From NCBI GenBank assembly GCA_017306715.1, contig JAFKHV010000029.1:1-39739 (forward strand): 39,739 nucleotides of DNA. The letters run 5' to 3'. Source of the DNA: Legionella sp. (lineage in GTDB: Bacteria; Pseudomonadota; Gammaproteobacteria; Legionellales; Legionellaceae). Shown here in pieces: positions 7,967 through 17,566 of this stretch (positions within the stretch are counted from its first letter, which is position 1; each line of letters opens with the position of its first letter). Made by a program: the position numbers and the translations under genes. The notes beneath the pieces are model-generated. The model ran no database searches. It had not been told where the DNA came from and saw only the letters and a list, made by a program, of their open reading frames with translations.

Positions 7967-10693
7967 ATGATTTTAGACGATGTAATCAGGGCATGTTACG
8001 AATTTATTCGAACTAATGAGCCGCTATCCTTAGTAAATATTAGAAACGCAGAAATAGGTGATTATCCTGAGGTAGATTCTAATGAATGGGCGCACCTTGT
8101 CTTTTATTTCTTTAAAAAAAATCATTTAAGCTTTAACGTATTAATGACCATCAATCATGCGCAAACGCCCGGGTTACTTTTGGAGAGCTTGAACGCACTT
8201 GAAGAATATGGAGCAGTTAATGCATTGATTCTACAATACATATTATCTCCAACTACAAAAGTTCGGGAATTTGTTCAAAATATTATTTATGCGCAGCAAC
8301 ATGGAATTTATTTAAATCGATATTTATTATTCTACCTTGCGCAAAATCCGGTTTCGAATCTTATAATTTCAACTTTATTTCAGCTTAAATATTTAAATAC
8401 CCAAGTTTTACAAAGCTGTATGGCAGCCAAAAGTCCGGAACAATATGCTTATCATCTGGCTTGTCTGCCGCTGGATTTTATTTATCAACATGAAGCCTTT
8501 CTCTTAACAGCTACAATTAATCAATTGATGGCGCTGAACTTTTTAATCGAAGAAGGACTATTAAGTGAGGATTTGTTGCAACATATTGTAAGGATGCCTG
8601 ATGACGCTTTGGATTATGTTAAAGCTTCCTCTACACTAAGAATAATCAGTCTAGATGAAGGAACTAGTAAATTAAATGAGTTTTACGAGTCAATAAAAAG
8701 AATAAACCATTTGCCTTGTAGACTGCAAAATTATGCGGAATTCAAAATTTCTTTGGTAAAAAGTCCACAATACCAGGGTTATGAACAAAAATTAAAAAAA
8801 TATTATTATCCTGCCCACATCTTAAAAGCAATTAGCAATTTAACAGAACAGGGTATTTTGCAACTTCCCACAGAAACGACGAATAACATTCCGAAAATTT
8901 TTCACCAACTGAGTATGGAGTATAAAATATCTAATGATTTTGACCCAGAAAAGATTATTCAACTTACTAGCCTTTGGGCCCTATTGAAAAAGAAAAAAAT
9001 CAATACCGCCGCCATGGAGACTCAATGGTTGGAAATCTCATCCCCAAAAGAAATTGAGGACCTATGCGATATTCTTAATGAGGTCGATGAAAAAGATCAA
9101 GTGAAAATTTTAAAGAGTAAATTTCCTAAATTTATTTTTTCTCTTACCAAAATTGCACCTAATATTGGTGATATTGCTTATAAGAAAATAAATGATTTGC
9201 GTGATTACTCAGCTGCACAAAGGGAAATGATGGTAAAAACAATTAAAATTATTCATCCCTTGGTCAATTTGAATAATTTTATTTTTGATAATATAAAACC
9301 ACCAGACAAACTATCTGCAACTTGGTTAATAATACAATTACTCGACCGACTGAATATCAATAGTCGGGATTGGTGTAGCCGAATTATCCGGATGGAAAAA
9401 GCAGAATTATTAGAAAGGGCAGAGATTATTCGCATTTTTGAACAGAATAAAATCATTATTGATGTATCACTAGCACATGTTTTTTTAAGTTGCTCATTAG
9501 TCGAACTAAAATTATTCAAAAAAAGCATCGCATGGATTGAATTATCGCAAGATTCAATTTCAGATATCTTGGGCGCCCTCGATTTAAATGAACTGATGTC
9601 AAATTTATCTCTGCTAGAACGGGTATTCTTTTACTTAGCTCAATTCAACTTATTGTCAAAGAAGATCATTGCCAACATTGTGTATTGGACTGCTCAATAT
9701 GGTCATGCGAGTGCCCCAGAGCAGTTATTTGGTTTATTAAGTCAAAAAATTAATGCGCTTATTATTCTAAGAGATGAGGGGCTCTTGGAATCCCATATTA
9801 ATTTCATTGTGGGATCAGAAAATCCCTTAGATGATGCGCAATATTATCGATTGCTAAAATATTACCCTAAACTCAAATGGCCTTTATTGACAAATAATAA
9901 GCAGTATCTTAGTTTACTGCTTGCCTTACACGAAGAAGATTTGTTCTCCTATGACTATGCACAATTATTAAGTGAGTGCGAGTATGGTCAGTCTATCGTG
10001 GAATTAATTAAATTATGCCATTATTATTCTTTCAACTGCTCCGCTTTGCTTATTCGATGCTGGATACAGGATCAAATTCCCTTGGTTGATCTAATAAAAT
10101 CCATGTATTTAGTATACAAATCCCAGCTCCTGACCCAAGGAAATTTTCAACTTTTATTGGCATGTAAGCAATCCTTGTCTCATCTTCACAATTTACTCAG
10201 AGAGTTCAATGGCCATCAAGAGCGCTTAACTATAGAAAAATTGCACTTATTTTTAAAGCAAGTCCAGCACCAAATTTATTTAAGTATTGAGCAGCAACAA
10301 ATTTTAAATCAAGATACATGTGCTGCAGAACTTTTGTCGAGTTTAATCTATTGTCAAAAAATTGGACTTTCATACACTGAAAATTTTCACAAGCTCCTGC
10401 TGTCTGATTACCGTAATGCACTGTTTGCCTTTGAGCAGCATAAAATCGATAGCAGGAACTTAGGAGAGACGATTCTCAATTCAGATGCCCCGCTGCAATT
10501 GCTTGAAATTCTCCTGCCCACCCTTGTTAATAAAGTTCCACTACCCCGTACCCAGGTAAATAATGTGGGAATATTTGCGCCCCCATTAAATAAGAAAATA
10601 ACCTACTCTCAGGCACAGGATGCAGGGCGTTTAACTCACAATAGCCCCAAACCTGTATATCAGAATCTCGCCATTCCATCAAATAAACGGTGA
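7967..10693 (+). CDS. Large helical-repeat protein of unknown function (908 aa), effector-like
   Basis: A 908-aa protein. The ATG at 7967 has AAGGA upstream; the frame stays open to a TTG at 7934 without a ribosome-binding site. It is almost wholly predicted helix with no signal peptide or clear membrane span. A loose motif recurs, two helices with 'L..L...GLL' between them: NFLIEEGLLSEDLLQHI near residue 190, NLTEQGILQL near 290, and IILRDEGLLESHINFIVG near 597. Such degenerate helical repeats are common in Legionella Dot/Icm substrates. The N-terminal region (FYFFKKNHLSF) resembles that of the 1101-aa protein at 12690 (IYYFFEKKQLT). The C-terminal 30 residues are polar and proline-rich without a clear acidic block. 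Function is unknown. Confidence 0.75.
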   Translation: MILDDVIRACYEFIRTNEPLSLVNIRNAEIGDYPEVDSNEWAHLVFYFFKKNHLSFNVLMTINHAQTPGLLLESLNALEEYGAVNALILQYILSPTTKVREFVQNIIYAQQHGIYLNRYLLFYLAQNPVSNLIISTLFQLKYLNTQVLQSCMAAKSPEQYAYHLACLPLDFIYQHEAFLLTATINQLMALNFLIEEGLLSEDLLQHIVRMPDDALDYVKASSTLRIISLDEGTSKLNEFYESIKRINHLPCRLQNYAEFKISLVKSPQYQGYEQKLKKYYYPAHILKAISNLTEQGILQLPTETTNNIPKIFHQLSMEYKISNDFDPEKIIQLTSLWALLKKKKINTAAMETQWLEISSPKEIEDLCDILNEVDEKDQVKILKSKFPKFIFSLTKIAPNIGDIAYKKINDLRDYSAAQREMMVKTIKIIHPLVNLNNFIFDNIKPPDKLSATWLIIQLLDRLNINSRDWCSRIIRMEKAELLERAEIIRIFEQNKIIIDVSLAHVFLSCSLVELKLFKKSIAWIELSQDSISDILGALDLNELMSNLSLLERVFFYLAQFNLLSKKIIANIVYWTAQYGHASAPEQLFGLLSQKINALIILRDEGLLESHINFIVGSENPLDDAQYYRLLKYYPKLKWPLLTNNKQYLSLLLALHEEDLFSYDYAQLLSECEYGQSIVELIKLCHYYSFNCSALLIRCWIQDQIPLVDLIKSMYLVYKSQLLTQGNFQLLLACKQSLSHLHNLLREFNGHQERLTIEKLHLFLKQVQHQIYLSIEQQQILNQDTCAAELLSSLIYCQKIGLSYTENFHKLLLSDYRNALFAFEQHKIDSRNLGETILNSDAPLQLLEILLPTLVNKVPLPRTQVNNVGIFAPPLNKKITYSQAQDAGRLTHNSPKPVYQNLAIPSNKR

Positions 10694-11531
10694 ATTCTTA
10701 ATTCGCTCCACAATTAATTGTGAATAACTTTCGTCATAAAAACAGTCGGGATGTACTTGAATAGGCGCATTGGTTTGTTGCCTTGAAGGCAGGGAGAAGA
10801 AATCCAATTTGCGCTTATGAATACGGAGCACATGCTTTATTGTGGTAATGGAAACCAAAGAGGGAGGGATATTAAATAATTTAGATGCAAGATGTGGTGC
10901 GTAGCAGATTCAAATATTGATCTGCCTGTTGTTCATTGAAAGAAGATAAATCTTTACGCATAATCGCTTTAAGGTGGTCTTTATTTAGCGGGTATACTGC
11001 TTGCCAGTCATGTAGCGCTTCCCAAACCTCAGAGGTTGCGTTATAGCCACATGTTAATGCTGTAAGTGCATGTAGAAGTCGTGCAGGGTCTTCTTGAAAG
11101 GATATATTTGCCGGAATCGGTGTCGCTAAAATCGATTTTTTATAATGTTCTAAGGCCAAACCGAGTAAGGGATCATGAACTACCCCTTGAGCATCAATAT
11201 ATAGACAATTATATGTAAAGTCGCGAGTTAGAGCATCTTGAAATAGAAAACTTTCCGTACTAATTTCGTTAATGGGTGAAATATAGTAATTAATGCTGAT
11301 TCCATCATGTTGGTAAGTATATAAGTTTTCGTTATAAGGACATGCAGATATCCCTTGAAGGAAAAAATTTGTTTGACGTGGATTGACTACGATGTTAACA
11401 CTGGACAAAGGTCGTTTATCAATGCATGCATGAGCACTAGCACCCACTAGATAATAGTTCGTATTGGGAGCAAGTTGAAAATATGGGTATATGCTATCGG
11501 GAAATTTAACCCTAAGGCATGATGCAGTCAT
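10679..11531 (-). pseudogene. Degenerate poly(A) polymerase/tRNA nucleotidyltransferase head-domain protein, probably frameshifted
   Basis: The intact frame (11531-10881, 216 aa) follows the head-domain pattern of CCA-adding enzymes and poly(A) polymerases: YLVG (27-30), ALTRDFTYNCLYID (100-113), HDPLLG (119-124) and FQEDPARLLHALTA (145-158). The catalytic part is lost: where the family has GG..RD and a D-x-D pair, this has GASAHA (30-35) and SSVNIVV (43-49). The frame stops at 10881, but from 10903 another frame on the same strand stays open for 74 codons to a TGA at 10681-10679 and reads plausibly (starting YAPHLASKLFNIPP). One extra base near 10904 would join them into about 284 aa. The start overlaps the TPR gene by four bases (ATGA). 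It could instead be an intact 216-aa gene. It is unlikely to be an active nucleotidyltransferase. Confidence 0.55.
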
Positions 11532-12535
11532 CGCATTAATTTTTGCTTCATGTAGATTTGGACTATTTTGTAAGCTAAGGCATATGAAAAGGCGGATTCA
11601 TAATCGCGTTGTTTAAGGCAAACTCGTGCAAGAGCATAACTAATTTCGTGTTGATGAGGAAAGCGTTGTTGGAGATTTTCTAGACTTTTTCTTTTATTAT
11701 CTGGGGATTGCTCTGTCTTTGCAGCTAAAGTTTGAAGAAAACTGATGTTTGTATGTTGATCTGCAAGTTTATGAAATAATTCCATCCCTTGTTCTCGTAA
11801 TGAAAAGCCTTCTACCATATTGTATTTTTGAACCATTTTATAAAATTTAGTTAAGCCTTGCTGATAATAAGGAAAACGTTGGATCAATTCTGCATAATAA
11901 AAAAATGCTTTTTTAATCTCACCAATACGTTCATGAGCTAAAGCTAAACCAAATAATTTTGCCTGTGGGAAGACTTCATCGTGATATTCCTTAGAAGATT
12001 TTAGCGGTGGAATTTTTGTTAATTCTTGCGGAATAATTTTGGGCCCAGGACTTAATCGATTAAAATAGGTAATGGCTAAATTATTTTTCCCAATTTCTAA
12101 TGCTAGCTCCGCAACCTTGAGTATATCACTTTGTTTAGATAAACCTCTTTTAGGGCCCTTTGTTAGATAGGGTATATTCGCGCGTTTACGAAAAATATAG
12201 AGCGCCTCTTTGGGGCGATTGAGCGCTAAATAATTATAAGCAAGCGCTGAATATACTTTAAAGTTTTTGGAAGTAAGCGGGTTCTTTTGTTCGTTTTCTT
12301 TAATCGATAATTGTTGATTAAACTGTAAAACGCATTCTAGATGTTGAATGGCTGCTTCAATATTGCCCAAGTTATATTGGTAGTTACTGTAGGCAATACT
12401 CCAGTTAAAGTCACGATCTTTTTCAGGAGCTTTTAATAAAAGTTTTAAGGCTTGTTGATGTTTATTTTTGTGAGCAAGTTCCCAAGAAGCTTGCAGTATG
12501 GGATATGAGGGTGGAAAAACTCCTTTTGTATACAT
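11528..12535 (-). CDS. Tetratricopeptide-repeat protein
   Basis: A 335-aa all-helical protein with about five TPR-like pairs: WSIAYSNYQYNLGNIEAAIQ (44-63), YSALAYNYLALNRPKEALYI (94-113), LKVAELALEIGKNNLAITYF (138-157), LALAHERIGEIKKAFFYYAE (197-216) and LARVCLKQRDYESAFSYALA near 300. TPR arrays bind other proteins. There is no signal peptide, so it should be cytoplasmic or exported by a non-Sec route. The ATG at 12535 has AAGGA eight bases upstream. Its stop overlaps the start of the degenerate nucleotidyltransferase gene, so the two products are made together and may form a complex. It is divergent from the 1101-aa gene across 154 bp. Confidence 0.75.
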   Translation of the reverse strand: MYTKGVFPPSYPILQASWELAHKNKHQQALKLLLKAPEKDRDFNWSIAYSNYQYNLGNIEAAIQHLECVLQFNQQLSIKENEQKNPLTSKNFKVYSALAYNYLALNRPKEALYIFRKRANIPYLTKGPKRGLSKQSDILKVAELALEIGKNNLAITYFNRLSPGPKIIPQELTKIPPLKSSKEYHDEVFPQAKLFGLALAHERIGEIKKAFFYYAELIQRFPYYQQGLTKFYKMVQKYNMVEGFSLREQGMELFHKLADQHTNISFLQTLAAKTEQSPDNKRKSLENLQQRFPHQHEISYALARVCLKQRDYESAFSYALAYKIVQIYMKQKLMR

Positions 12536-12578
12536 AATCTATTTCCTTATTTTTTTTTAAAAATAACAAGAAAAGAGG

Positions 12579-12608
12579 TACATATGCAACTTTTTTGTCG
12601 CATATGTA
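12579..12608. promoter_or_regulatory. 9-bp inverted repeat in a divergent promoter region
   Basis: TACATATGC (12579-12587) and GCATATGTA (12600-12608) are perfect inverted repeats 12 bases apart, about one and a half helical turns centre to centre plus half-sites, in the 154-bp spacer between the TPR gene and the 1101-aa gene. This is the form of an operator for a dimeric regulator. A TATAAT follows at 12634-12639 on the plus strand. The regulator is unknown; part of each arm is a self-complementary CATATG. Confidence 0.4.
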
Positions 12609-12689
12609 TTGTTTTTATCATGAATATTTAGAATATAATTTATTCTCTTTGCTATACTTGGTTTCAAGTGAACAAAGTAAGATGAGTTA

Positions 12690-15600
12690 ATGAAATTCAC
12701 GGATGCCTTGGTAGCCTGTATTGCTTTCCAAAAGGATAAAAATAATACTGAGCTTGAACAGTTATTTAAGTTAGAAGAAATAAAAAACTATCAAAAGTAC
12801 AAAGATGCAATTTATTATTTTTTTGAAAAAAAACAACTAACGCCAGATAGTTTCAATTATTTATTAAAAACTAAAGTCCCTGAACAGGTGCAGCAAGCTT
12901 ATGATTATTTGCTTGGAGAAGACATTACTCCAAATCTAGATTGGTTGGTCCACACTAACCAGCCAGTACGTAAGGCTATATTTATCCATCTTTTTATTGC
13001 TGTAAATCTAGAGCGTTACCTTCCAAATTTAAATGAATTTAATTTTGGCTTAATGAATCGACCCATTGATGATTATCGAGACTTGCTCCAGCTTCTACAA
13101 CAGCAAGAATTAACTTCGTTTCATACGATAAAAAAAGCATTATTACATCCTAACCCTAGATTGTTGGCGTCAATGATAGAAAAGAGCGTCAAGGAAGACA
13201 GGAATATCGATGTGTTTAATTTGTTAATCAATGCTAACCCAAGTGAGCTTAAAGCATTTGCTTGCTTGAATGCCCAGGAATATTGGACTTCTTACCAAGC
13301 CTATCTGAAGTTACATCCTGACGAAAAAGAAACTAGTTTACTTGATAGGGCCCAAGCAATAAATATTTTACATCAACAAGGATTAGCACATTATCATAAT
13401 CTTAATATGCTTGAGGCGCATGTCAAAATAGCTCATGAGCATCAGGTTTACGAAGATAATCTCTATCAGAGCCTTGCGAAAACCTTAGTTTATTGTGACC
13501 TTTATCCGCAGTTAAGTATTTATCGCTCGGTTTTACTTAAATGCTATCCATCCAATAGTTTAACTGAGCATCTGCTTGATTTAATCGAAGAGCCTTATTG
13601 GGTAAGTCAGCAGGAGCTTCCAGAATTGTTTTATTATTGGCAAGTAGAACAACATAAATCACTAGAGACATACAAGTACAGTCAAAAATACGTGGATGAT
13701 TGCCTCGAAGCATATAGGTTATTAAGAAAAAACGAAGATAAGCTTAAGGTAGATACTCTTGATTTAGTGAAAATGAAACATCCTTTAGATTTTATAACCG
13801 CATGCTTAGAACTTGGATCCAATTTAACCCAAACCTTGATTGATTTGTTAAAGATTTGTCCTTCACCAGTATATGGAGCGCGAATTGTAAATTTTTATCT
13901 TGAAAAAAAAGCGCATTTTGAATCGCGGTTTAATCAGATGTTGCGTGAACGCTTTGATTTAGAGCGAATCTATGATTTTTTACTAATGCTCGATCGTCAT
14001 AATCAACTCTGGTTAAGGAATAGATTATATCGCGATAATTTTGGTGATATTTATTTTATTTGTAAAATTATAGATCAACTGGGGTTGCCAATTACAGATT
14101 TTTTAAAAAAGTCTAAAGATTGTCTTTATCCCGAAAAAAAAGTTGTCTGTGCGTTAAAAAGGTTAAACGAAAAGAATTATATTACTGAGGAGCTCGTGTT
14201 TTATATTCTTAATGAACCAATTTCATCCTTTTTAAGCGAGCTCCTTGCTCTCATACCTGATAATGTATCTTTTATCAAAACAAAAGAATTTATCAGTTGG
14301 ATAAAAAGTCATAATTCGCAGACTTTTGCTCATTTTATAAATGCTCTCGCTTGGCTAAGCCCATTGGATGGTATTGCTCCGGAATTTATTGAATATGTAA
14401 TGAAAAATCCCGACCTGCAAATAATCAACATGGCGCGTAGGTTACCCGCTGAGCAATTGAAAAAATTTCATCAAGACTTACTAGAGCAAAAAAGCGATGC
14501 TGTTGAACGTGCAGGGATTAATTATCTTACCCTCAAGTACTGTCATCAGCAAATAACCGTATCTCATCGAAATTTAAAATCCTTTTATTCCGCTATTAAT
14601 TTACTTGAAGAGCATTATCAATTAGATGCTCAGCGATTCTTACTGTTAACTAAAATTGAAAAAAATCATCATACTATTGCAGAATTTCTACTACTTAATC
14701 CCAAATTAATTTTGCTCCAAGGTCACTTAATCAGTTTAAGCTCGCGCCCTAATTTACCCTCGCTATTAGATAATGCCAAAAAACTGCATGAATTTCATTT
14801 GCTGCAAGACGACATTTTTTTAAAATTAATTGAAGAAAAGTATGATTATGCCTCTTTAGTAACTTTGTGCATATACCTCGCTCAATGTGGGTATTATATG
14901 GAGTATAAAACGAACATTATTGCGCATGAGTCACCCCGTGAGTTGGTGAATATACTTTATAAATTACCTAACCTTCCAAGCGCGCTCTTTAAAACATTAT
15001 TGTCTGATGATAATTATTATCAAGCTCTGTTCCAGCTGACTACTTTAAATAATTTTAGAGGGGCACCAGATGTTTTGAAACTCCTTTATTCGCTACAAGA
15101 GGTTGAGAATCCGCAATTATACGTGCATATTTTTGGAATTCTTGGCGTTGAGCAGTATCTAATTTGGGAAAAAATCACTCATTCTCCAGCGTTATGCAAT
15201 TTTATATATTTAATGCTCCAGAATAATTTAACTCTAGAGAGCAAATTTATTAATTTTTTATTAACTGCAACCGAATCTGTTCGTACACGTTTCACTGAAA
15301 TCTTTCTTGCCATTCATCAATTGGGTATTCAATTAACTAATGAGCAATTAAAAATGATCTTCTACTCTTCAAATCCTGAGTTTTTCCTTCAAATATGTCA
15401 TTTACCAAGGATTATCAATAATCCTGAGCTCTATTCATTTGCACTTAAGTATCTTGGCGAAGAGTTTTTATTATCTTTGCAACGGCCGGACCTCACTTTA
15501 GCGGTAATCGAATATTTAATGTATCGATTTCCTAATGATATTAATAAAGCAGATTTTTTTCATCCAGCCTTAAATATTTTAATGGGGCTAAATAATAAAA

Positions 15601-15995
15601 TACCTACCATTGAAGAGGCAATTTTATTATCTGCACATGAACATTATGAGGCGATAAGGGCCTTGTATACATTGATAAATAAATACTGTTCTCCAGAAAA
15701 AATTACCCCTTATTTATGGTCACAAATATTAAAAAATACGCACCATGATTCCTACCTTTTAAGTGCTGAGGCAGAAACTACATTTTGGCTAAAAATATCT
15801 GCTTTATCTGTCGAGGAATTTTCTCGCCAGTTCAGTGAACTATTAAATTCTTCATTAAATAGCTCAAATGAAAGTCTCTCCCCATTCCCAGAGCATTCAT
15901 CAATAAACTATTCAGGAGCTTTTTTTAGACGCCCGGAATCAGAAGAGCCACCAACTAAAAAAATAAAGAATTTTGGAAGTTTTGGTAATAATTAA
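12690..15995 (+). CDS. Giant helical-repeat protein of unknown function (1101 aa), effector-like
   Basis: The longest gene here. I find no known domain; the protein reads as almost continuous amphipathic helix with no signal peptide. Repeating units like those in the 908-aa protein occur, for example AINILHQQGLAHYHNL near residue 223, ALKRLNEKNYITEELVFYIL near 485 and INLLEEHYQLDAQRFLLL near 635. The N-terminus (YYFFEKKQLTPDSFNYLL) is similar to that of the 908-aa protein, so the two may be old paralogues. The last 50 residues are disordered, rich in Ser and Asn, with an acidic patch RPESEEPP and a lysine patch before the end, a form consistent with a Dot/Icm secretion signal. The Shine-Dalgarno is weak (AAGATGAG). 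Function is unknown. Confidence 0.8.
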   Translation: MKFTDALVACIAFQKDKNNTELEQLFKLEEIKNYQKYKDAIYYFFEKKQLTPDSFNYLLKTKVPEQVQQAYDYLLGEDITPNLDWLVHTNQPVRKAIFIHLFIAVNLERYLPNLNEFNFGLMNRPIDDYRDLLQLLQQQELTSFHTIKKALLHPNPRLLASMIEKSVKEDRNIDVFNLLINANPSELKAFACLNAQEYWTSYQAYLKLHPDEKETSLLDRAQAINILHQQGLAHYHNLNMLEAHVKIAHEHQVYEDNLYQSLAKTLVYCDLYPQLSIYRSVLLKCYPSNSLTEHLLDLIEEPYWVSQQELPELFYYWQVEQHKSLETYKYSQKYVDDCLEAYRLLRKNEDKLKVDTLDLVKMKHPLDFITACLELGSNLTQTLIDLLKICPSPVYGARIVNFYLEKKAHFESRFNQMLRERFDLERIYDFLLMLDRHNQLWLRNRLYRDNFGDIYFICKIIDQLGLPITDFLKKSKDCLYPEKKVVCALKRLNEKNYITEELVFYILNEPISSFLSELLALIPDNVSFIKTKEFISWIKSHNSQTFAHFINALAWLSPLDGIAPEFIEYVMKNPDLQIINMARRLPAEQLKKFHQDLLEQKSDAVERAGINYLTLKYCHQQITVSHRNLKSFYSAINLLEEHYQLDAQRFLLLTKIEKNHHTIAEFLLLNPKLILLQGHLISLSSRPNLPSLLDNAKKLHEFHLLQDDIFLKLIEEKYDYASLVTLCIYLAQCGYYMEYKTNIIAHESPRELVNILYKLPNLPSALFKTLLSDDNYYQALFQLTTLNNFRGAPDVLKLLYSLQEVENPQLYVHIFGILGVEQYLIWEKITHSPALCNFIYLMLQNNLTLESKFINFLLTATESVRTRFTEIFLAIHQLGIQLTNEQLKMIFYSSNPEFFLQICHLPRIINNPELYSFALKYLGEEFLLSLQRPDLTLAVIEYLMYRFPNDINKADFFHPALNILMGLNNKIPTIEEAILLSAHEHYEAIRALYTLINKYCSPEKITPYLWSQILKNTHHDSYLLSAEAETTFWLKISALSVEEFSRQFSELLNSSLNSSNESLSPFPEHSSINYSGAFFRRPESEEPPTKKIKNFGSFGNN

Positions 15996-16036
15996 TTTAT
16001 CAATGTTTCTAGTAATAATCTAGAAACATTGATAAA
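15996..16036. terminator. Bidirectional terminator, 17-bp perfect stem
   Basis: TTTATCAATGTTTCTAG (15996-16012) and its exact complement (16020-16036) flank a 7-base loop. It starts one base after the stop of the 1101-aa gene and lies 12 bp from the end of the convergent VWA gene. The AT-rich stem gives U-rich 3' ends on both strands. Confidence 0.7.
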
Positions 16037-16048
16037 TGGGGTTGGGAT

Positions 16049-17566
16049 TTAAAACTTTTGATTTTGAATTGTACGATTATATTCCAAATCAGGATCTGAA
16101 TAGATTTGTTTAAGTTGTCTTGCTTCAGAATTTGGGAACAGTATATTAGAATTACTCGCATGTTTTACAACGGGCGAAGGATTATTCAAACAACGTTTAT
16201 CGCTAAGAATTATTCTGCCTTCTACATCTTTAATCGTCAGTTCAATATCCAATTTTTCATGTGCAGCAAACTCAAGTTTTTCCAGAGGAACAAATTGATT
16301 TGCGTAGTCCGCTTTTAAAGAGTATTCGCTAAATTGGCCCTCAACTACTTGTACCGAGTAAGTGAATAAGCCACGCTTTGAGGCCCACACACTTAACTGT
16401 TCAGCATCCTGCAGCGCTTTTTGTAAATCGACCTCGTTTGAGGAGATGTATTCAGATGAGAATAAATTTACTACATCAGCAAGATATTCATTTTTTCTAA
16501 CTTTATAGTTTATGATAAAAAATTTATTACACGATAAAAGCCGGGGGTCTTGACCTAGACGCTCCATATGCTTGGAAAGTAGATCGATTTGCCCCTCTTC
16601 ATTATTATCATCATCATTATTATCGCCATCAGTAAACAAGAGATAATTGTTGTGTAGGGATAGTTTAGCTAGTTGCTCTAGTTGTTTATTAACAGTTTTG
16701 TAAAGAGCGGTTGATCCATATGCGTAGAAACTATTTACGACTTTTTTAAGATCTTCGAGTTCACCATAAGTAAAAATTTTCGTATCGCCCACGATCGTAT
16801 TAAAAAATTGTAAGCTAATTTTTGCATTAGGTTGGTACTCAAATAGAGCCTCTGCAAAGCGAATTACGCTCTCTTTAAACTCTTTCATGTGGCAATACAT
16901 GCTACTGCTTGTATCTAATATAAAGTGGTAATCGGGAGGGGTTACATCAGGTGGTAAGTGGAAAAATGGTTGCACCTCAATATTTCCATTTTTTAGAGTT
17001 TTTTGTGCGTAAAATATTTTCTTATTGGCAAATAACTCATGTCTAATCAAAATCAGCGGATTCGATTCCTCGATAAGCAAGACGTCAAGTGTTTTGTCCT
17101 CATTCGTTTTTAAAAGGGCGCTGATATCGATAGAAAATTTGCTATCAATAATGTTGATTTCCTCACTCTGCAATGCTTCAAAGATGGGCAAAAAGCATGA
17201 GCCTAATTCAATGTTTAAATGCTTTGTTTCTGGATCATACTGGTATTGCCAATTTTTTTCTAAAATTGGCAGCAAGGCGAGACACGCATCACGAATTGTT
17301 TGATTGCAGTATGTAGCGCTCGTTATGAGCTTGGTTATCAAGCTGCTGATGGTTACTTTTTTTCTCGTTAGCCCAAGGCTCGGATCATCAAGCAAGATGG
17401 TGGTCAGATCACTAATTAATGAATTCGCTTGTTCACGAGAGGTTGATTGAACTGATATCCATTCATCATGGCAGGTAATTGTCTGCCCAGCGAGATTGAT
17501 ATTCATCTTTTCCAGAAGCTTGATTATACTTTCCGTTTGTAATTTATTATTTGCCAGGCGACCCAT
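16049..17566 (-). CDS. VWA (von Willebrand factor A) domain protein
   Basis: A 505-aa protein with a VWA domain at about 210-400. The metal-ion-dependent adhesion site is complete: DTSSSM (218-223, the D-x-S-x-S motif), the threonine in YGSTALY (T286) and FTDGD (311-315). The domain should bind a divalent metal and a protein ligand. The 200 residues before it are helical and unrecognised; after it, a predicted beta region (LDIELTIKDVEGRIILSDKR) may form a sandwich, and the tail is Asn- and Ser-rich. An acidic run DGDNNDDDNNEE follows the third motif. There is no signal peptide or membrane segment, so it is cytoplasmic or exported by another route. It starts at ATG 17566 behind GAGGT. Confidence 0.8.
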   Translation of the reverse strand: MGRLANNKLQTESIIKLLEKMNINLAGQTITCHDEWISVQSTSREQANSLISDLTTILLDDPSLGLTRKKVTISSLITKLITSATYCNQTIRDACLALLPILEKNWQYQYDPETKHLNIELGSCFLPIFEALQSEEINIIDSKFSIDISALLKTNEDKTLDVLLIEESNPLILIRHELFANKKIFYAQKTLKNGNIEVQPFFHLPPDVTPPDYHFILDTSSSMYCHMKEFKESVIRFAEALFEYQPNAKISLQFFNTIVGDTKIFTYGELEDLKKVVNSFYAYGSTALYKTVNKQLEQLAKLSLHNNYLLFTDGDNNDDDNNEEGQIDLLSKHMERLGQDPRLLSCNKFFIINYKVRKNEYLADVVNLFSSEYISSNEVDLQKALQDAEQLSVWASKRGLFTYSVQVVEGQFSEYSLKADYANQFVPLEKLEFAAHEKLDIELTIKDVEGRIILSDKRCLNNPSPVVKHASNSNILFPNSEARQLKQIYSDPDLEYNRTIQNQKF

